Positions 1-6,186 of a DNA stretch of 10,283 bases are shown piece after piece. The DNA is from Deltaproteobacteria bacterium (GTDB taxonomy: Bacteria; Desulfobacterota; Desulfobacteria; Desulfobacterales; B30-G6), in the NCBI GenBank assembly GCA_003647375.1, contig QMMS01000154.1, positions 1 to 10,283 of the forward strand. The letters run 5' to 3'. Every line of letters begins with the position of its first letter. Positions within the stretch are counted from its first letter, which is position 1. The translations under genes were made by a program, and so were the position numbers. The notes below the pieces were generated by a model, which was not told the origin of the DNA, made no database searches, and saw nothing but the letters and a program-made list of their open reading frames with translations.

Positions 1-1119
1 CACGTAGGATTTCAGTGCTTCGCTTTCAAAATGGTATTCCCCGCGGTAGTCCAGGTATGTTCGGAAGGTGTCCTGCTTTTCGAGATAGTTGTTCAGCTGC
101 GACAAAGTCGTGTTCAGCGTGTCGATCGTCTCTTCGTCGTTGACGAGCCTGCCAATAGTCCCCTCACCGCTGTTTATTTTAGTGGTGATTTCATCCAACG
201 ACGCCAGCGTGGCGTTGAGACTGTCTATGGTCTGGTCTTCTGCAATGAGGCGGCCTAGGGTCCCTTCCCCCTGGCTGATGTTTTGGGTGATGTGTTTCAG
301 GGCGGCCAGGGTTTCGTTGAGATCGTTGATGGTGTCTTCTTCATTGATCAATCTGCCGATGCTGCCCTGCCCGGTATTGATTTTTACAACGACTTCCTCC
401 AGATCGGTCAGCAATAACTCCATGGTGCTGGATACCCTGCGCACACTGGCAATGATATCTTTGATGTCATCCTGGCTTTCGTCACCAACAGACTTCAACG
501 TGTCCGAAAAACCTGCCAGGTTGTCGATCATGCGGTCGATATCGTCGCTGTTGCTCTGGACCGTCTGATTGAGGGTTGTAACCATTTCTTTCAAGTTGTC
601 GACAATTGCCCGGAAAGTGGCTTCGCCTTCCGCCCCGCCGAGAACATTGGAGATGGCGTTGGTGAGGAGTTTGATGTCATGCGCCACTTCCCCCAAGACG
701 TTCATGAGGGAATCCATATCCGTTACCGGCACTGTCCGGGTTAGACGGTCCCCGTTTCGGATGGCGGGTGCGGATGCGGAACCGGCAAGAATTTCCACAT
801 ATTTATCACCCAGGATACCCCTGGTCCGGATAATGGCTCTGGCATCCTTTTTTATCTCTATTTCAGGCTTGATTTGCAGCAGTACCAGCGCTTTGCCGTT
901 TTTTAACGAAATATCCTGAACACGGCCGATTTCAACACCAGCCTCCTCCACGGTTACATCCCTGACCAGACCGGAGGCTGAATCGAACAGGACTTCAATG
1001 TAATATCCTTTGTTATTGGAGAAGTTCAGCTTGCCGACTTTCATGGACATGTAGGCCAGGAGAACAATCCCGATTACTACGAAGATGCCAACTTTCGCTT
1101 CAATGCTAAATTTCGACAT
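1..1119 (-). CDS. mlaD: MlaD-family MCE-domain lipid transport protein (partial, C-terminus off the window)
   Basis: This is the substrate-binding MCE subunit of an Mla-type ABC system, anchored in the inner membrane and binding phospholipid in the periplasm. The start is ATG at 1119-1117; the frame stays open to base 1, giving 373 residues without a stop, so the 3' end is missing. Residues about 9-24 form one uncleaved membrane anchor (VGIFVVIGIVLLAY). Residues about 38-116 are the MCE domain, with the family pattern GLVRDVTVEEAGVEIGRV followed by GILGDKYVEI. Residues about 135-240 look helical. Residues 247-348 are three 34-residue repeats (GxGTIGRL core), and a new segment begins at FRTYLDYRGEYHFE. 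E. coli MlaD is only about 183 residues, so this is a long form with a C-terminal extension. It lies 10 bp downstream of mlaF in the same operon. The family call is firm; the exact substrate and transport direction are inferred from the family. Confidence 0.93.
   Translation of the reverse strand, partial: MSKFSIEAKVGIFVVIGIVLLAYMSMKVGKLNFSNNKGYYIEVLFDSASGLVRDVTVEEAGVEIGRVQDISLKNGKALVLLQIKPEIEIKKDARAIIRTRGILGDKYVEILAGSASAPAIRNGDRLTRTVPVTDMDSLMNVLGEVAHDIKLLTNAISNVLGGAEGEATFRAIVDNLKEMVTTLNQTVQSNSDDIDRMIDNLAGFSDTLKSVGDESQDDIKDIIASVRRVSSTMELLLTDLEEVVVKINTGQGSIGRLINEEDTINDLNETLAALKHITQNISQGEGTLGRLIAEDQTIDSLNATLASLDEITTKINSGEGTIGRLVNDEETIDTLNTTLSQLNNYLEKQDTFRTYLDYRGEYHFESEALKSYV
76..381 (-). repeat. 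Three in-frame 102-bp repeats inside mlaD (34 residues each)
   Basis: Translating the minus strand gives three consecutive 34-residue units at 381-280, 279-178 and 177-76. Each begins I(N/S)xGxGxIGRL or similar, continues with an acidic (N/A)E/D-(E/D) step, then TI(N/D)xLNxTLxxLxxI. The protein repeat is clear; the DNA copies have diverged, which suggests an old duplication kept for structure. Units of this GxGTxGRL type are common after the MCE domain in deltaproteobacterial MlaD-like proteins (family knowledge from memory). They probably form an extended helical stalk. Confidence 0.85.
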
Positions 1120-1129
1120 AATCGGCCAG

Positions 1130-1870
1130 TCACTGCTCGGAACTCGATTTGCCTTCAATAAAATTTTTAACCACCGGATTTTCAGAGTTTTTTATTTTCT
1201 CCGGTGGGCCATATTCAATAATCCTGCCATCATACAGCATTGCGACCTTATGTGCAATTTTAAAGGTGGAGTCGATATCGTGGCTGATGACCAGACAGGT
1301 TGCCCTGGTGTGCTGTTGGGTTTTTACGATCAACCGGTCGATGTCGTCACGTCTGATGGGGTCGAGCCCGGTCGTCGGTTCGTCGAACAGGATGATCTTC
1401 GGGTTGAGGGCAAGTGCTCTGGCGAGGCCGACACGCTTGCGCATACCTCCGGAGAGTTCTGCAGGCATTTTCCCGGTCACCTTTTTCAAGCCGACCTGGC
1501 GAAGTTTTTCCTCGACAATGATGTTGATCTCCTCTTTTGTAAGCCGGGTATGCTCCCTGATGGGGAAGGCGACATTTTCACCCACGGTCATGGAGTCGAA
1601 CAACGCCGCTTCCTGAAAAAGCATGCCGAAATTTTTTCTGACGTCATTGAGCTGTCTTTCATTGAGTGCAGAAATCTCGACATCATCAATATAAACAGAC
1701 CCCGCATCAGGTCGAATGAGTCCGATGATGTGCTTTAGCAAAACACTTTTGCCACCGCCACTTTCACCGATAATGACTGTTATGCGGTGCGGTTCCACGG
1801 TGAGGTTGAGGCTGTCCAGAACAACCTGGTCCCCGAAAGCTTTACAGATATTCACAAGTTGGATTTTCAA
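1130..1870 (-). CDS. mlaF: MlaF-type ABC transporter ATP-binding protein
   Basis: This is the cytoplasmic ATPase that powers the Mla lipid transporter with MlaE and MlaD. The 246-residue protein has a full set of ABC motifs: Walker A GESGGGKS (35-42), Q-loop Gln86, signature LSGGM (139-143), Walker B ILFDEP (160-165), D-loop around GLDP and switch His197 (VISHD). The GESGGGKS and FQEAALFDSMTVGENV stretches are typical of the MlaF/Ttg2A branch. The start is TTG at 1870-1868, overlapping the mlaE TGA stop as TTGA. No ATG or GTG lies upstream in frame within a plausible distance, and later candidates would remove the first beta strand, so translation is probably coupled to mlaE. The stop TGA is at 1132-1130, and mlaD begins 10 bp later. 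Length and motifs are normal; I see no damaged site. Confidence 0.95.
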   Translation of the reverse strand: MKIQLVNICKAFGDQVVLDSLNLTVEPHRITVIIGESGGGKSVLLKHIIGLIRPDAGSVYIDDVEISALNERQLNDVRKNFGMLFQEAALFDSMTVGENVAFPIREHTRLTKEEINIIVEEKLRQVGLKKVTGKMPAELSGGMRKRVGLARALALNPKIILFDEPTTGLDPIRRDDIDRLIVKTQQHTRATCLVISHDIDSTFKIAHKVAMLYDGRIIEYGPPEKIKNSENPVVKNFIEGKSSSEQ

Positions 1871-2637
1871 AACATTACCGCCGTCAAGAAATAATCGCTG
1901 ATCAGAATGGAAACCGAAGAGACAACCACGGCCTGTGTCGTGGCCCGGCCAACCCCGGCGGCGCCGCCTGAGGTGTTAAATCCCTTGTAGCATCCGACCA
2001 AAGAGAGAATCAGGCCGAAAACAGATGCTTTGATGAGACCGTTGATAATGTCGCTGAGGTCTACAAATTCAACAATTCTGGCTATGAATATACCGGAATT
2101 GATGTTGAGCAGTCCCACCCCCACAAAATAACCACCGACAATTCCGATAAAATCGGAGACAATCGTAAGCATGGGCAGCATAACGATGCCGGCAATGACG
2201 CGCGGCATGATGAGGTATTGGACAGGATTCACCGACATGGTGTAGAGGGCATCGATCTGTTCGGTAACCCGCATGGTACCTATTTCGGCAGCCATAGCCG
2301 ACCCCGCTCTGCCGGTCACCATCAGGGCGGTGATGGCCGGTCCCAATTCCCGGGCCATGGAGAGCGCCACGGTGGCCCCCACCAGGCTCTCCCCCCCGAA
2401 CATTCTGAAACCGTAGTATGTCTGGATAGCCAGTACCATACCGGTAAAGGCGCCGGTAATAAGGACCACGGGTAAAGAATTGACCCCGACAAATTCCATC
2501 TGTTTGAATATCTCGTGAATTCGGTATGGAGGCCTGACCATCCAGGCGAGCGTGGAAAATAGGAGAAGGCTCACCTTTCCAAAGGCTTCGATCATCATAA
2601 CAAAGGGTTTGCCGGCAAACTCGAGGAAACGTACCAT
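1867..2637 (-). CDS. mlaE: MlaE-family ABC transporter permease
   Basis: This is the inner-membrane permease of the Mla phospholipid transport system. The 256-residue length is the usual size. The diagnostic MlaE motif spans residues 97-131 (ELGPAITALMVTGRAGSAMA, then AEIGTMRVTEQIDAL). A second conserved block at about 215-238 (GCYKGFNTSGGAAGVGRATT) is followed by a last hydrophobic segment. Several hydrophobic membrane segments are visible around 52-75, 100-110, 145-180 and 200-215. The start is ATG at 2637-2635, supported by AGGAG at 8 nt spacing on the minus strand. It is the first gene of the visible operon and overlaps mlaF by 4 bp. In the complex, a MlaE dimer sits between the MlaF ATPases and the periplasmic MCE ring. 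Confidence 0.95.
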   Translation of the reverse strand: MVRFLEFAGKPFVMMIEAFGKVSLLLFSTLAWMVRPPYRIHEIFKQMEFVGVNSLPVVLITGAFTGMVLAIQTYYGFRMFGGESLVGATVALSMARELGPAITALMVTGRAGSAMAAEIGTMRVTEQIDALYTMSVNPVQYLIMPRVIAGIVMLPMLTIVSDFIGIVGGYFVGVGLLNINSGIFIARIVEFVDLSDIINGLIKASVFGLILSLVGCYKGFNTSGGAAGVGRATTQAVVVSSVSILISDYFLTAVMF

Positions 2638-2668
2638 GCCATATTCTCCTAAACGCTCACTTTAGGGT

Positions 2669-2698
2669 TCTATATGGTATGCGTGGCCACAAAGTCAA
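2669..2698 (-). promoter_or_regulatory. Putative sigma70-type promoter of the mla operon
   Basis: On the minus strand, TTGACT (2698-2693) is followed after 18 bp by TATAGA (2674-2669). The expected transcription start is near 2662, leaving a leader of about 25 nt that includes the AGGAG site of mlaE. An 8-bp perfect palindrome, GTGGCCAC (2683-2690), lies in the spacer. This is a prediction from hexamer match and position only. Confidence 0.45.
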
Positions 2699-2771
2699 GG
2701 CGTGGCAGTTTGCAAGGCCAGGATAAGGGATGTCAATTTTCGAAATCGAGGTATCGTTTTTTTCCCACAAC

Positions 2772-2818
2772 ATGTAGTAACTTTGAATAAGGAGACACAA
2801 TATGAAGTAACTGAATAA
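2772..2818. repeat. Imperfect direct repeat upstream of the pil operon
   Basis: ATGTAGTAACTTTGAATAA (2772-2790) recurs as ATGAAGTAACTGAATAA (2802-2818), with one substitution and a 2-nt deletion, offset by 30 bp. The second copy ends 8 bp before a perfect TATAAT (2826-2831). The spacing of about three helical turns would place both copies on the same DNA face, which suits a tandem protein-binding site. Binding is inference. Confidence 0.5.
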
Positions 2819-2846
2819 AATTATGTATAATTTATATATAATTTTA
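2816..2846. promoter_or_regulatory. AT-rich nested inverted repeat, possible operator
   Basis: TAAAATTAT (2816-2824) pairs with ATAATTTTA (2838-2846). Inside it, AAATTAT (2818-2824), GT, ATAATTT (2827-2833) forms a second, tight dyad, so the half-site ATAATTT occurs twice on one side. The element sits just upstream of TTGACA at 2848. It could bind the small HTH protein encoded downstream or act as an AT-rich UP-like element. Confidence 0.4.
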
Positions 2847-2847
2847 C

Positions 2848-2877
2848 TTGACAAGGCGATACATTTCAAGAGAATAT
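2848..2877 (+). promoter_or_regulatory. Putative promoter for the HTH-pilMNOPQ operon
   Basis: A perfect TTGACA (2848-2853) is followed by a weak -10 candidate, GAATAT at 2872-2877 with an 18-bp spacer. Transcription would start near 2884, leaving a leader of about 95 nt before the HTH gene. A competing possibility is the perfect TATAAT at 2826-2831, which lacks a good -35 and would need an activator. Neither choice can be settled from sequence alone. Confidence 0.35.
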
Positions 2878-2883
2878 ACGATC

Positions 2884-2901
2884 GAAAATAAAAATATTTT
2901 C
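2884..2901. promoter_or_regulatory. Inverted repeat at the predicted transcription start
   Basis: GAAAATA (2884-2890), AAAA, TATTTTC (2895-2901) is a perfect 7-bp inverted repeat at about +1 to +18 of the predicted pil promoter. Its position suits a repressor site. It has no GC in the stem beyond the end pair, so an RNA hairpin would be weak. Confidence 0.3.
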
Positions 2902-2977
2902 AGATTAATTGAAATCGTACTTGCCGTTTTATTGATTTTTTCAACACAATCATCCATATTCATGAAGACAGAAGTGT

Positions 2978-3175
2978 ATGAGTAAAAATTCCTTAAAAAA
3001 AATACGAGAGTCTCTTTTAATGAGTAAGTCTGAACTTGCCCGGGAGGCCAATGTCTCACCCATTACGATCACGCGTATCGAACAGGGTATGCCATGTCGC
3101 ATGGAGACAAAGCGGAAAATACTCCTGGCCTTGGGATTCAAACTTTCAGACAAAAATAAAATATTTGGCGACTAA
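2978..3175 (+). CDS. Small XRE-type helix-turn-helix protein leading the pil operon
   Basis: This 65-residue protein is little more than one lambda-repressor/XRE-type DNA-binding domain. Residues 5-13 form the first helix, 16-25 (SKSELAREAN) the second and 27-37 (SPITITRIEQG) the recognition helix; residues 43-53 form a further helix ending in LALGFKLSD. No sensor or dimerisation domain is present. The start is ATG at 2978; the ribosome binding site is poor (AGAAG region), and a seven-codon frame ending in TAA overlaps this start as ATGAGTAA, so expression may be low or coupled. It ends 9 bp before pilM on the same strand, which puts it in the pil transcript. The likely role is autoregulation or regulation of pilus alignment genes; this is inference from position. 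I recall similar small HTH genes before pilM in related deltaproteobacteria, but no search was possible. Confidence 0.85.
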   Translation: MSKNSLKKIRESLLMSKSELAREANVSPITITRIEQGMPCRMETKRKILLALGFKLSDKNKIFGD

Positions 3176-3184
3176 GAGAGTATC

Positions 3185-4240
3185 ATGGTTTTTAGGAAAA
3201 AAGACCGTCTCGTCGGGTTGGATATTGGTTCCAGGACCATAAAGGTCGGCGAGGTTGGTGACACAAAGAAAGGGCAGGTACTGGAAAAGTTCGGTACCAT
3301 CGATATTGCCCCCGGGCTCATTGAGGACGGATCTATCAAAGACCCCGAGGCGATTGCCGAATCCATCCGTCAGTTATACCACTCCAATGGCATCCGGGAA
3401 CAGAACGTAGCCATTTCCATCGGTGGGTACTCGGTCATTGTTAAGAAGATCAATGTGCAGACAATGACGGAGGATGAACTTCAGGAGTCCATTCAATTCG
3501 AAGCGGAACAGTATATTCCCTTTGATATCGCCGATGTGAATCTCGATTTTCAGATCCTGGGGGAAAATGAACACAATCCCAACCAGATGAGTGTACTGCT
3601 GGTAGCGGCTAAAAAGGAGATGGTGAACGATTACATCAACCTGACGCAATTGGCCGGTCTCAACCCATGTATTATAGATGTGGATGCCTTTGCCCTCCAG
3701 AATATTTTTGAAGTCACTTATGATACCAATGAAGATAATGTAGCCCTGATCGATATAGGGGCAAGTAAAACGTCGTTGAACATACTCAAAGGCAAAACAT
3801 CCGTGTTCATGCGAGACGTATCCCTGGGATGCGGCCAGATCAACCAGAAAATTGTCTCCATTGCCGACTGTTCACTGGAGGAGGCTGAAGAGCTCAAGTT
3901 CGGTAACCAGACCGATAAGATTTCCCAGGAAGATTTATCAGATATTATTTCATCTGTCGTCGCGGATTGGTGCACGGAAATCCGTCGTGCTTTGGATTTT
4001 TTCTATTCAACCTATCCCGATGAGCAGATTAAAAAAATCGTTTTGAGTGGCGGGGGGGGAGCGATAAAAGAATTCCGTCAGCTTCTGGCGGTGGAAACAT
4101 CGGCTGATGTGCAGACCATCAATCCCTTTGAGAGCTTCCACGTGAACGAGGATCGCTTTGAACCGGCGTTCATCGAAAGAATCGCACCCCAGGCATCCAT
4201 TTGCATGGGCCTGGCCATCAGAAGGGTGAGCGATAAATGA
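3185..4240 (+). CDS. pilM: Type IV pilus assembly protein PilM (actin-like ATPase)
   Basis: PilM is the cytoplasmic, actin-fold member of the pilus alignment complex; it binds the conserved N-terminal tail of PilN and links the motor side to the membrane complex. The protein has 351 residues, the usual length. Seen motifs are phosphate-1 GLDIGS (11-16), the PilM-typical ESIQFEAEQYIPFDI (101-115), phosphate-2 ALIDIGASKTS (187-197) and the adenosine motif LSGGGG (287-292). There is no signal peptide or membrane segment. The start is ATG at 3185, 9 bp after the HTH stop, with GAGAG as a moderate ribosome binding site. The final codons overlap pilN by 4 bp (ATGA at 4237), so the two are probably translated together in equal amounts. 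Only the C-terminal SDK tail looks variable. Confidence 0.97.
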   Translation: MVFRKKDRLVGLDIGSRTIKVGEVGDTKKGQVLEKFGTIDIAPGLIEDGSIKDPEAIAESIRQLYHSNGIREQNVAISIGGYSVIVKKINVQTMTEDELQESIQFEAEQYIPFDIADVNLDFQILGENEHNPNQMSVLLVAAKKEMVNDYINLTQLAGLNPCIIDVDAFALQNIFEVTYDTNEDNVALIDIGASKTSLNILKGKTSVFMRDVSLGCGQINQKIVSIADCSLEEAEELKFGNQTDKISQEDLSDIISSVVADWCTEIRRALDFFYSTYPDEQIKKIVLSGGGGAIKEFRQLLAVETSADVQTINPFESFHVNEDRFEPAFIERIAPQASICMGLAIRRVSDK

Positions 4241-4815
4241 TACGAATTAATTTACTGCCGTTTCGTGCAGCACGCAAGAAAGAGAACGTTCGGCGACAGA
4301 TTTCTATTTTTCTGCTTTCGTTCGTTTTTCTCCTGGCCGTGGTTATCTATTACAACGTCAACTTGAACCAGCAGATCGATCGGCTCAAGGTTAAAAACAA
4401 AGAAACCACTGCTCAACTGGCAAAATACAATGAGAAAAATAAAGAAATCGCAGATATCAAGAAAAAACTCACGCTTCTCAATAAGAAGATCGACGTTATC
4501 AATGATCTAAATGGCAGCCGTACGGATGCGGTGCTGTTGCTGGAATCAATGACACAGCTCATCATCCCCGACAGGATGTGGTTCACCAGTTTCACTCTGA
4601 AAGGTGGCAACATAGCCCTGAAAGGGGTTGCCCTGGATGAACGCACCATCGCTGATTTCATGAAAAACCTGGAAGGGTCCTATGCGAATGTCACCCTGAA
4701 GTCCATGCAGCAGAAGGCGATCCCAGGGAAAAACGTGAAACTGAAAGATTTCAGTTTCGAGATGGCAAAAAGAAAAAAGCAGATGACTCCGGATAAAAAG
4801 CCTGAAAAATCATGA
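4237..4815 (+). CDS. pilN: Type IV pilus inner-membrane assembly protein PilN
   Basis: PilN is a bitopic inner-membrane protein that pairs with PilO in the periplasm and holds PilM at the cytoplasmic face. The 192-residue protein begins MIRINLLPFR; the INLLP tail is the known PilM-binding signature. Residues about 22-39 are the membrane segment, 42-92 are a charged heptad-like coiled coil (IDRLKVKNKETTAQLAKYNE and onward), and 100-177 fit the ferredoxin-like PilN core (MWFTSFTLKGGNIALKG). A basic tail ends the protein. The start is ATG at 4237 inside the pilM stop, and the stop overlaps pilO by 4 bp. Confidence 0.96.
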   Translation: MIRINLLPFRAARKKENVRRQISIFLLSFVFLLAVVIYYNVNLNQQIDRLKVKNKETTAQLAKYNEKNKEIADIKKKLTLLNKKIDVINDLNGSRTDAVLLLESMTQLIIPDRMWFTSFTLKGGNIALKGVALDERTIADFMKNLEGSYANVTLKSMQQKAIPGKNVKLKDFSFEMAKRKKQMTPDKKPEKS

Positions 4816-5471
4816 AAAAATTAAATATTTCTCTGAAATCACTGGCACCCGTCATCCAAAGGATCGAGAGCTTATCTAAGCTGCAAAGGATACTGATCTA
4901 TGCAGGCACGGTGATCGTTCTGGTCGGTGCATTTGTTTACTTTTCCTACATGCCGAAACTGAAAGAGATCGGCACGCTCAAGGTCAAGTACAATGAGCTG
5001 GAGAAAAAGCTGCAAAAAGCCAAAAAGAATGCTGCCCAGCTTAACTATTACCGTAACAGGATGAAAGCGGCGGAAACAAAATTCAAAATCGCTAAACGGG
5101 CTCTGCCGGACAAGAAAGAGATTCCCACGCTGATCGACGGCATATCGCAGGCCGCCCATGATGCGGGGTTGGATATACTGGTCTTCACCCCCAAGCCGGA
5201 GGTCAGAAAAGAGTTTTATGCCGAAGTCCCCATATCTATTAAAGTATCTGGAGACTACCACAACGTAGCTGTTTTTTTCGACATGATTGCCGGGCTGCCG
5301 CGAATCGTCAATGTCACTGACATCGCCATGGCGCCGGCCAAGGGCAAGGGGGAAACCGAGTTGACAACTTCCTGTACGGCAGTGGTTTACCGGTTTGTGG
5401 AGTTTCAGAAAGATGACGATAAAGGCACTAAGGCCAAGAAAAGTAAGAAAAAAAAGAAAAAAAAGAAATAA
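4812..5471 (+). CDS. pilO: Type IV pilus inner-membrane assembly protein PilO with poly-lysine tail
   Basis: PilO is the periplasmic partner of PilN and contacts PilP. The protein has 219 residues: a short cytoplasmic N-terminus, a membrane segment at about 27-46, a coiled coil at about 48-95 rich in Lys and Glu, the family motif ALPDKKEIPTLIDGISQAA (97-115) and a ferredoxin-like core to about residue 197. The last 20 residues hold 13 lysines, ending in eight in a row. This tail is unusual for PilO and is coded by two runs of eight A (5448-5455 and 5457-5464), prone to slippage or sequencing error; a shift there would change only the tail and the stop. The start ATG at 4812 overlaps the pilN stop (ATGA), and pilP follows after 12 bp. 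Confidence 0.95.
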   Translation: MKKLNISLKSLAPVIQRIESLSKLQRILIYAGTVIVLVGAFVYFSYMPKLKEIGTLKVKYNELEKKLQKAKKNAAQLNYYRNRMKAAETKFKIAKRALPDKKEIPTLIDGISQAAHDAGLDILVFTPKPEVRKEFYAEVPISIKVSGDYHNVAVFFDMIAGLPRIVNVTDIAMAPAKGKGETELTTSCTAVVYRFVEFQKDDDKGTKAKKSKKKKKKKK

Positions 5472-5483
5472 TTAACTCAGGGA

Positions 5484-6185
5484 ATGATAGCGAAAATCAT
5501 GTTTAAACATACTTACAAAATTCGTAATATCACCTGTTTGTTATGCTTCTTGTCGTTGCTTGTTTACGGTTGTGCGGACAAAAAGAGTGAACCTAAGCAG
5601 GCCAAGAAGGTTGTGAGCAAAAAAATCTCTGTCCAGAAGACCGGCACGGAAGCCAAACAGGCACCGATGGCCATAGCAGAGGCCCCTGCCCCGGCAACAC
5701 CGAAAGCCAGTGACGGCAAAGGGAAGGACGATGACGTGTTGATTCCTTCCGCGCCGGAGCTGTCCCAGGATAACATCCTGGCTAAAGCGGCCATCGGCTA
5801 CGACTCGAAGGGCAAAATCGACCCCTTCATTCCGCTGATTAAGGCAGAACTGAAAAAAGCCGGCGGCGGTACTACTGTGGCGGCAGCCAATAAAACCGAT
5901 AGAAAAAAACGGAAGCCGACAACGCCATTGGAGAGGATAGAGTTAAGCCAGTTGAGCCTGAGAGCCATTGTCAGATCCGCCCAGGGTAATAAGGCCCTAG
6001 TCGAAGAAACGTCCGGTAAGGGCTACGTTGTCACCAAAGGCACCTTTATCGGGGTAAACCAGGGAACCGTTATCGATATCCAGAAAGACAGGATTATAGT
6101 AGAAGAAGAAGTGGAGAACATTCAAGGGGATATCACATTAAAAACGAGAGAACTAAGACTTCCGAAACCTTCCGGAGAGGAATAA
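5484..6185 (+). CDS. pilP: Type IV pilus assembly lipoprotein PilP
   Basis: PilP is a lipoprotein that bridges PilN/PilO to the PilQ secretin in the periplasm. The protein has 233 residues from the first ATG. A basic N-terminus and hydrophobic stretch (16-28) end in a lipobox, LVYGC, with Cys30 as the predicted lipidated residue; Asp is at +3, not +2, so retention signals are unclear. Residues 31-95 are a disordered Lys/Ala/Pro linker. DPFIPLI (113-119) precedes the folded PilP domain at about 147-226 (TPLERIELSQLSLRAI, then GKGYVVTKGTFIGVNQGTV). The start is uncertain: the AGGGA at 5479-5483 touches the ATG at 5484 and is 15 nt from a second in-frame ATG at 5499. Either start leaves the signal peptide intact. 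The stop is 1 bp before pilQ. Confidence 0.95.
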   Translation: MIAKIMFKHTYKIRNITCLLCFLSLLVYGCADKKSEPKQAKKVVSKKISVQKTGTEAKQAPMAIAEAPAPATPKASDGKGKDDDVLIPSAPELSQDNILAKAAIGYDSKGKIDPFIPLIKAELKKAGGGTTVAAANKTDRKKRKPTTPLERIELSQLSLRAIVRSAQGNKALVEETSGKGYVVTKGTFIGVNQGTVIDIQKDRIIVEEEVENIQGDITLKTRELRLPKPSGEE

Positions 6186-6186
6186 C

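Larger units (their letters stand above)
2638..2977. other. Divergent intergenic region between mla and pil operons
   Basis: These 340 bp separate the two divergent operons and are markedly AT-rich from about 2780 to 2960. They hold the predicted mla promoter, an imperfect direct repeat (2772-2818), nested inverted repeats (2816-2846), a TTGACA element at 2848 and another inverted repeat at 2884-2901. I see no convincing protein gene, tRNA or structured RNA. Two tiny frames were noted: ATG AAG TAA at 2802-2810 behind a good AAGGAG, and a seven-codon frame at 2962-2985 whose stop overlaps the start of the HTH gene. Neither has coding support beyond that. Confidence 0.7.

Noticed and set aside
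76..381. CRISPR-like regular spacing
   Set aside because: The 102-bp period is an in-frame protein repeat in mlaD with no conserved short DNA repeat and no spacers.
89..568. Open 159-residue Ser/Leu-rich frame on the plus strand
   Set aside because: It is antisense to the MlaD helical and repeat region; its composition mirrors that repeat pattern.
1085..1738. Open 217-residue frame on the plus strand
   Set aside because: It is antisense to mlaF, whose ABC motifs are complete in the other frame.
2703..2720. TGGCAGTTTGCA resembling a sigma54 promoter
   Set aside because: The GG and GC pairs are not 12 bp apart as sigma54 sites require; the minus-strand version is off by one base as well.
2657..3153. 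Three short minus-strand frames of 67-71 residues
   Set aside because: They are Ile/Phe/Lys-rich products of AT-rich DNA or antisense to the HTH gene, with no motif and no ribosome binding site.
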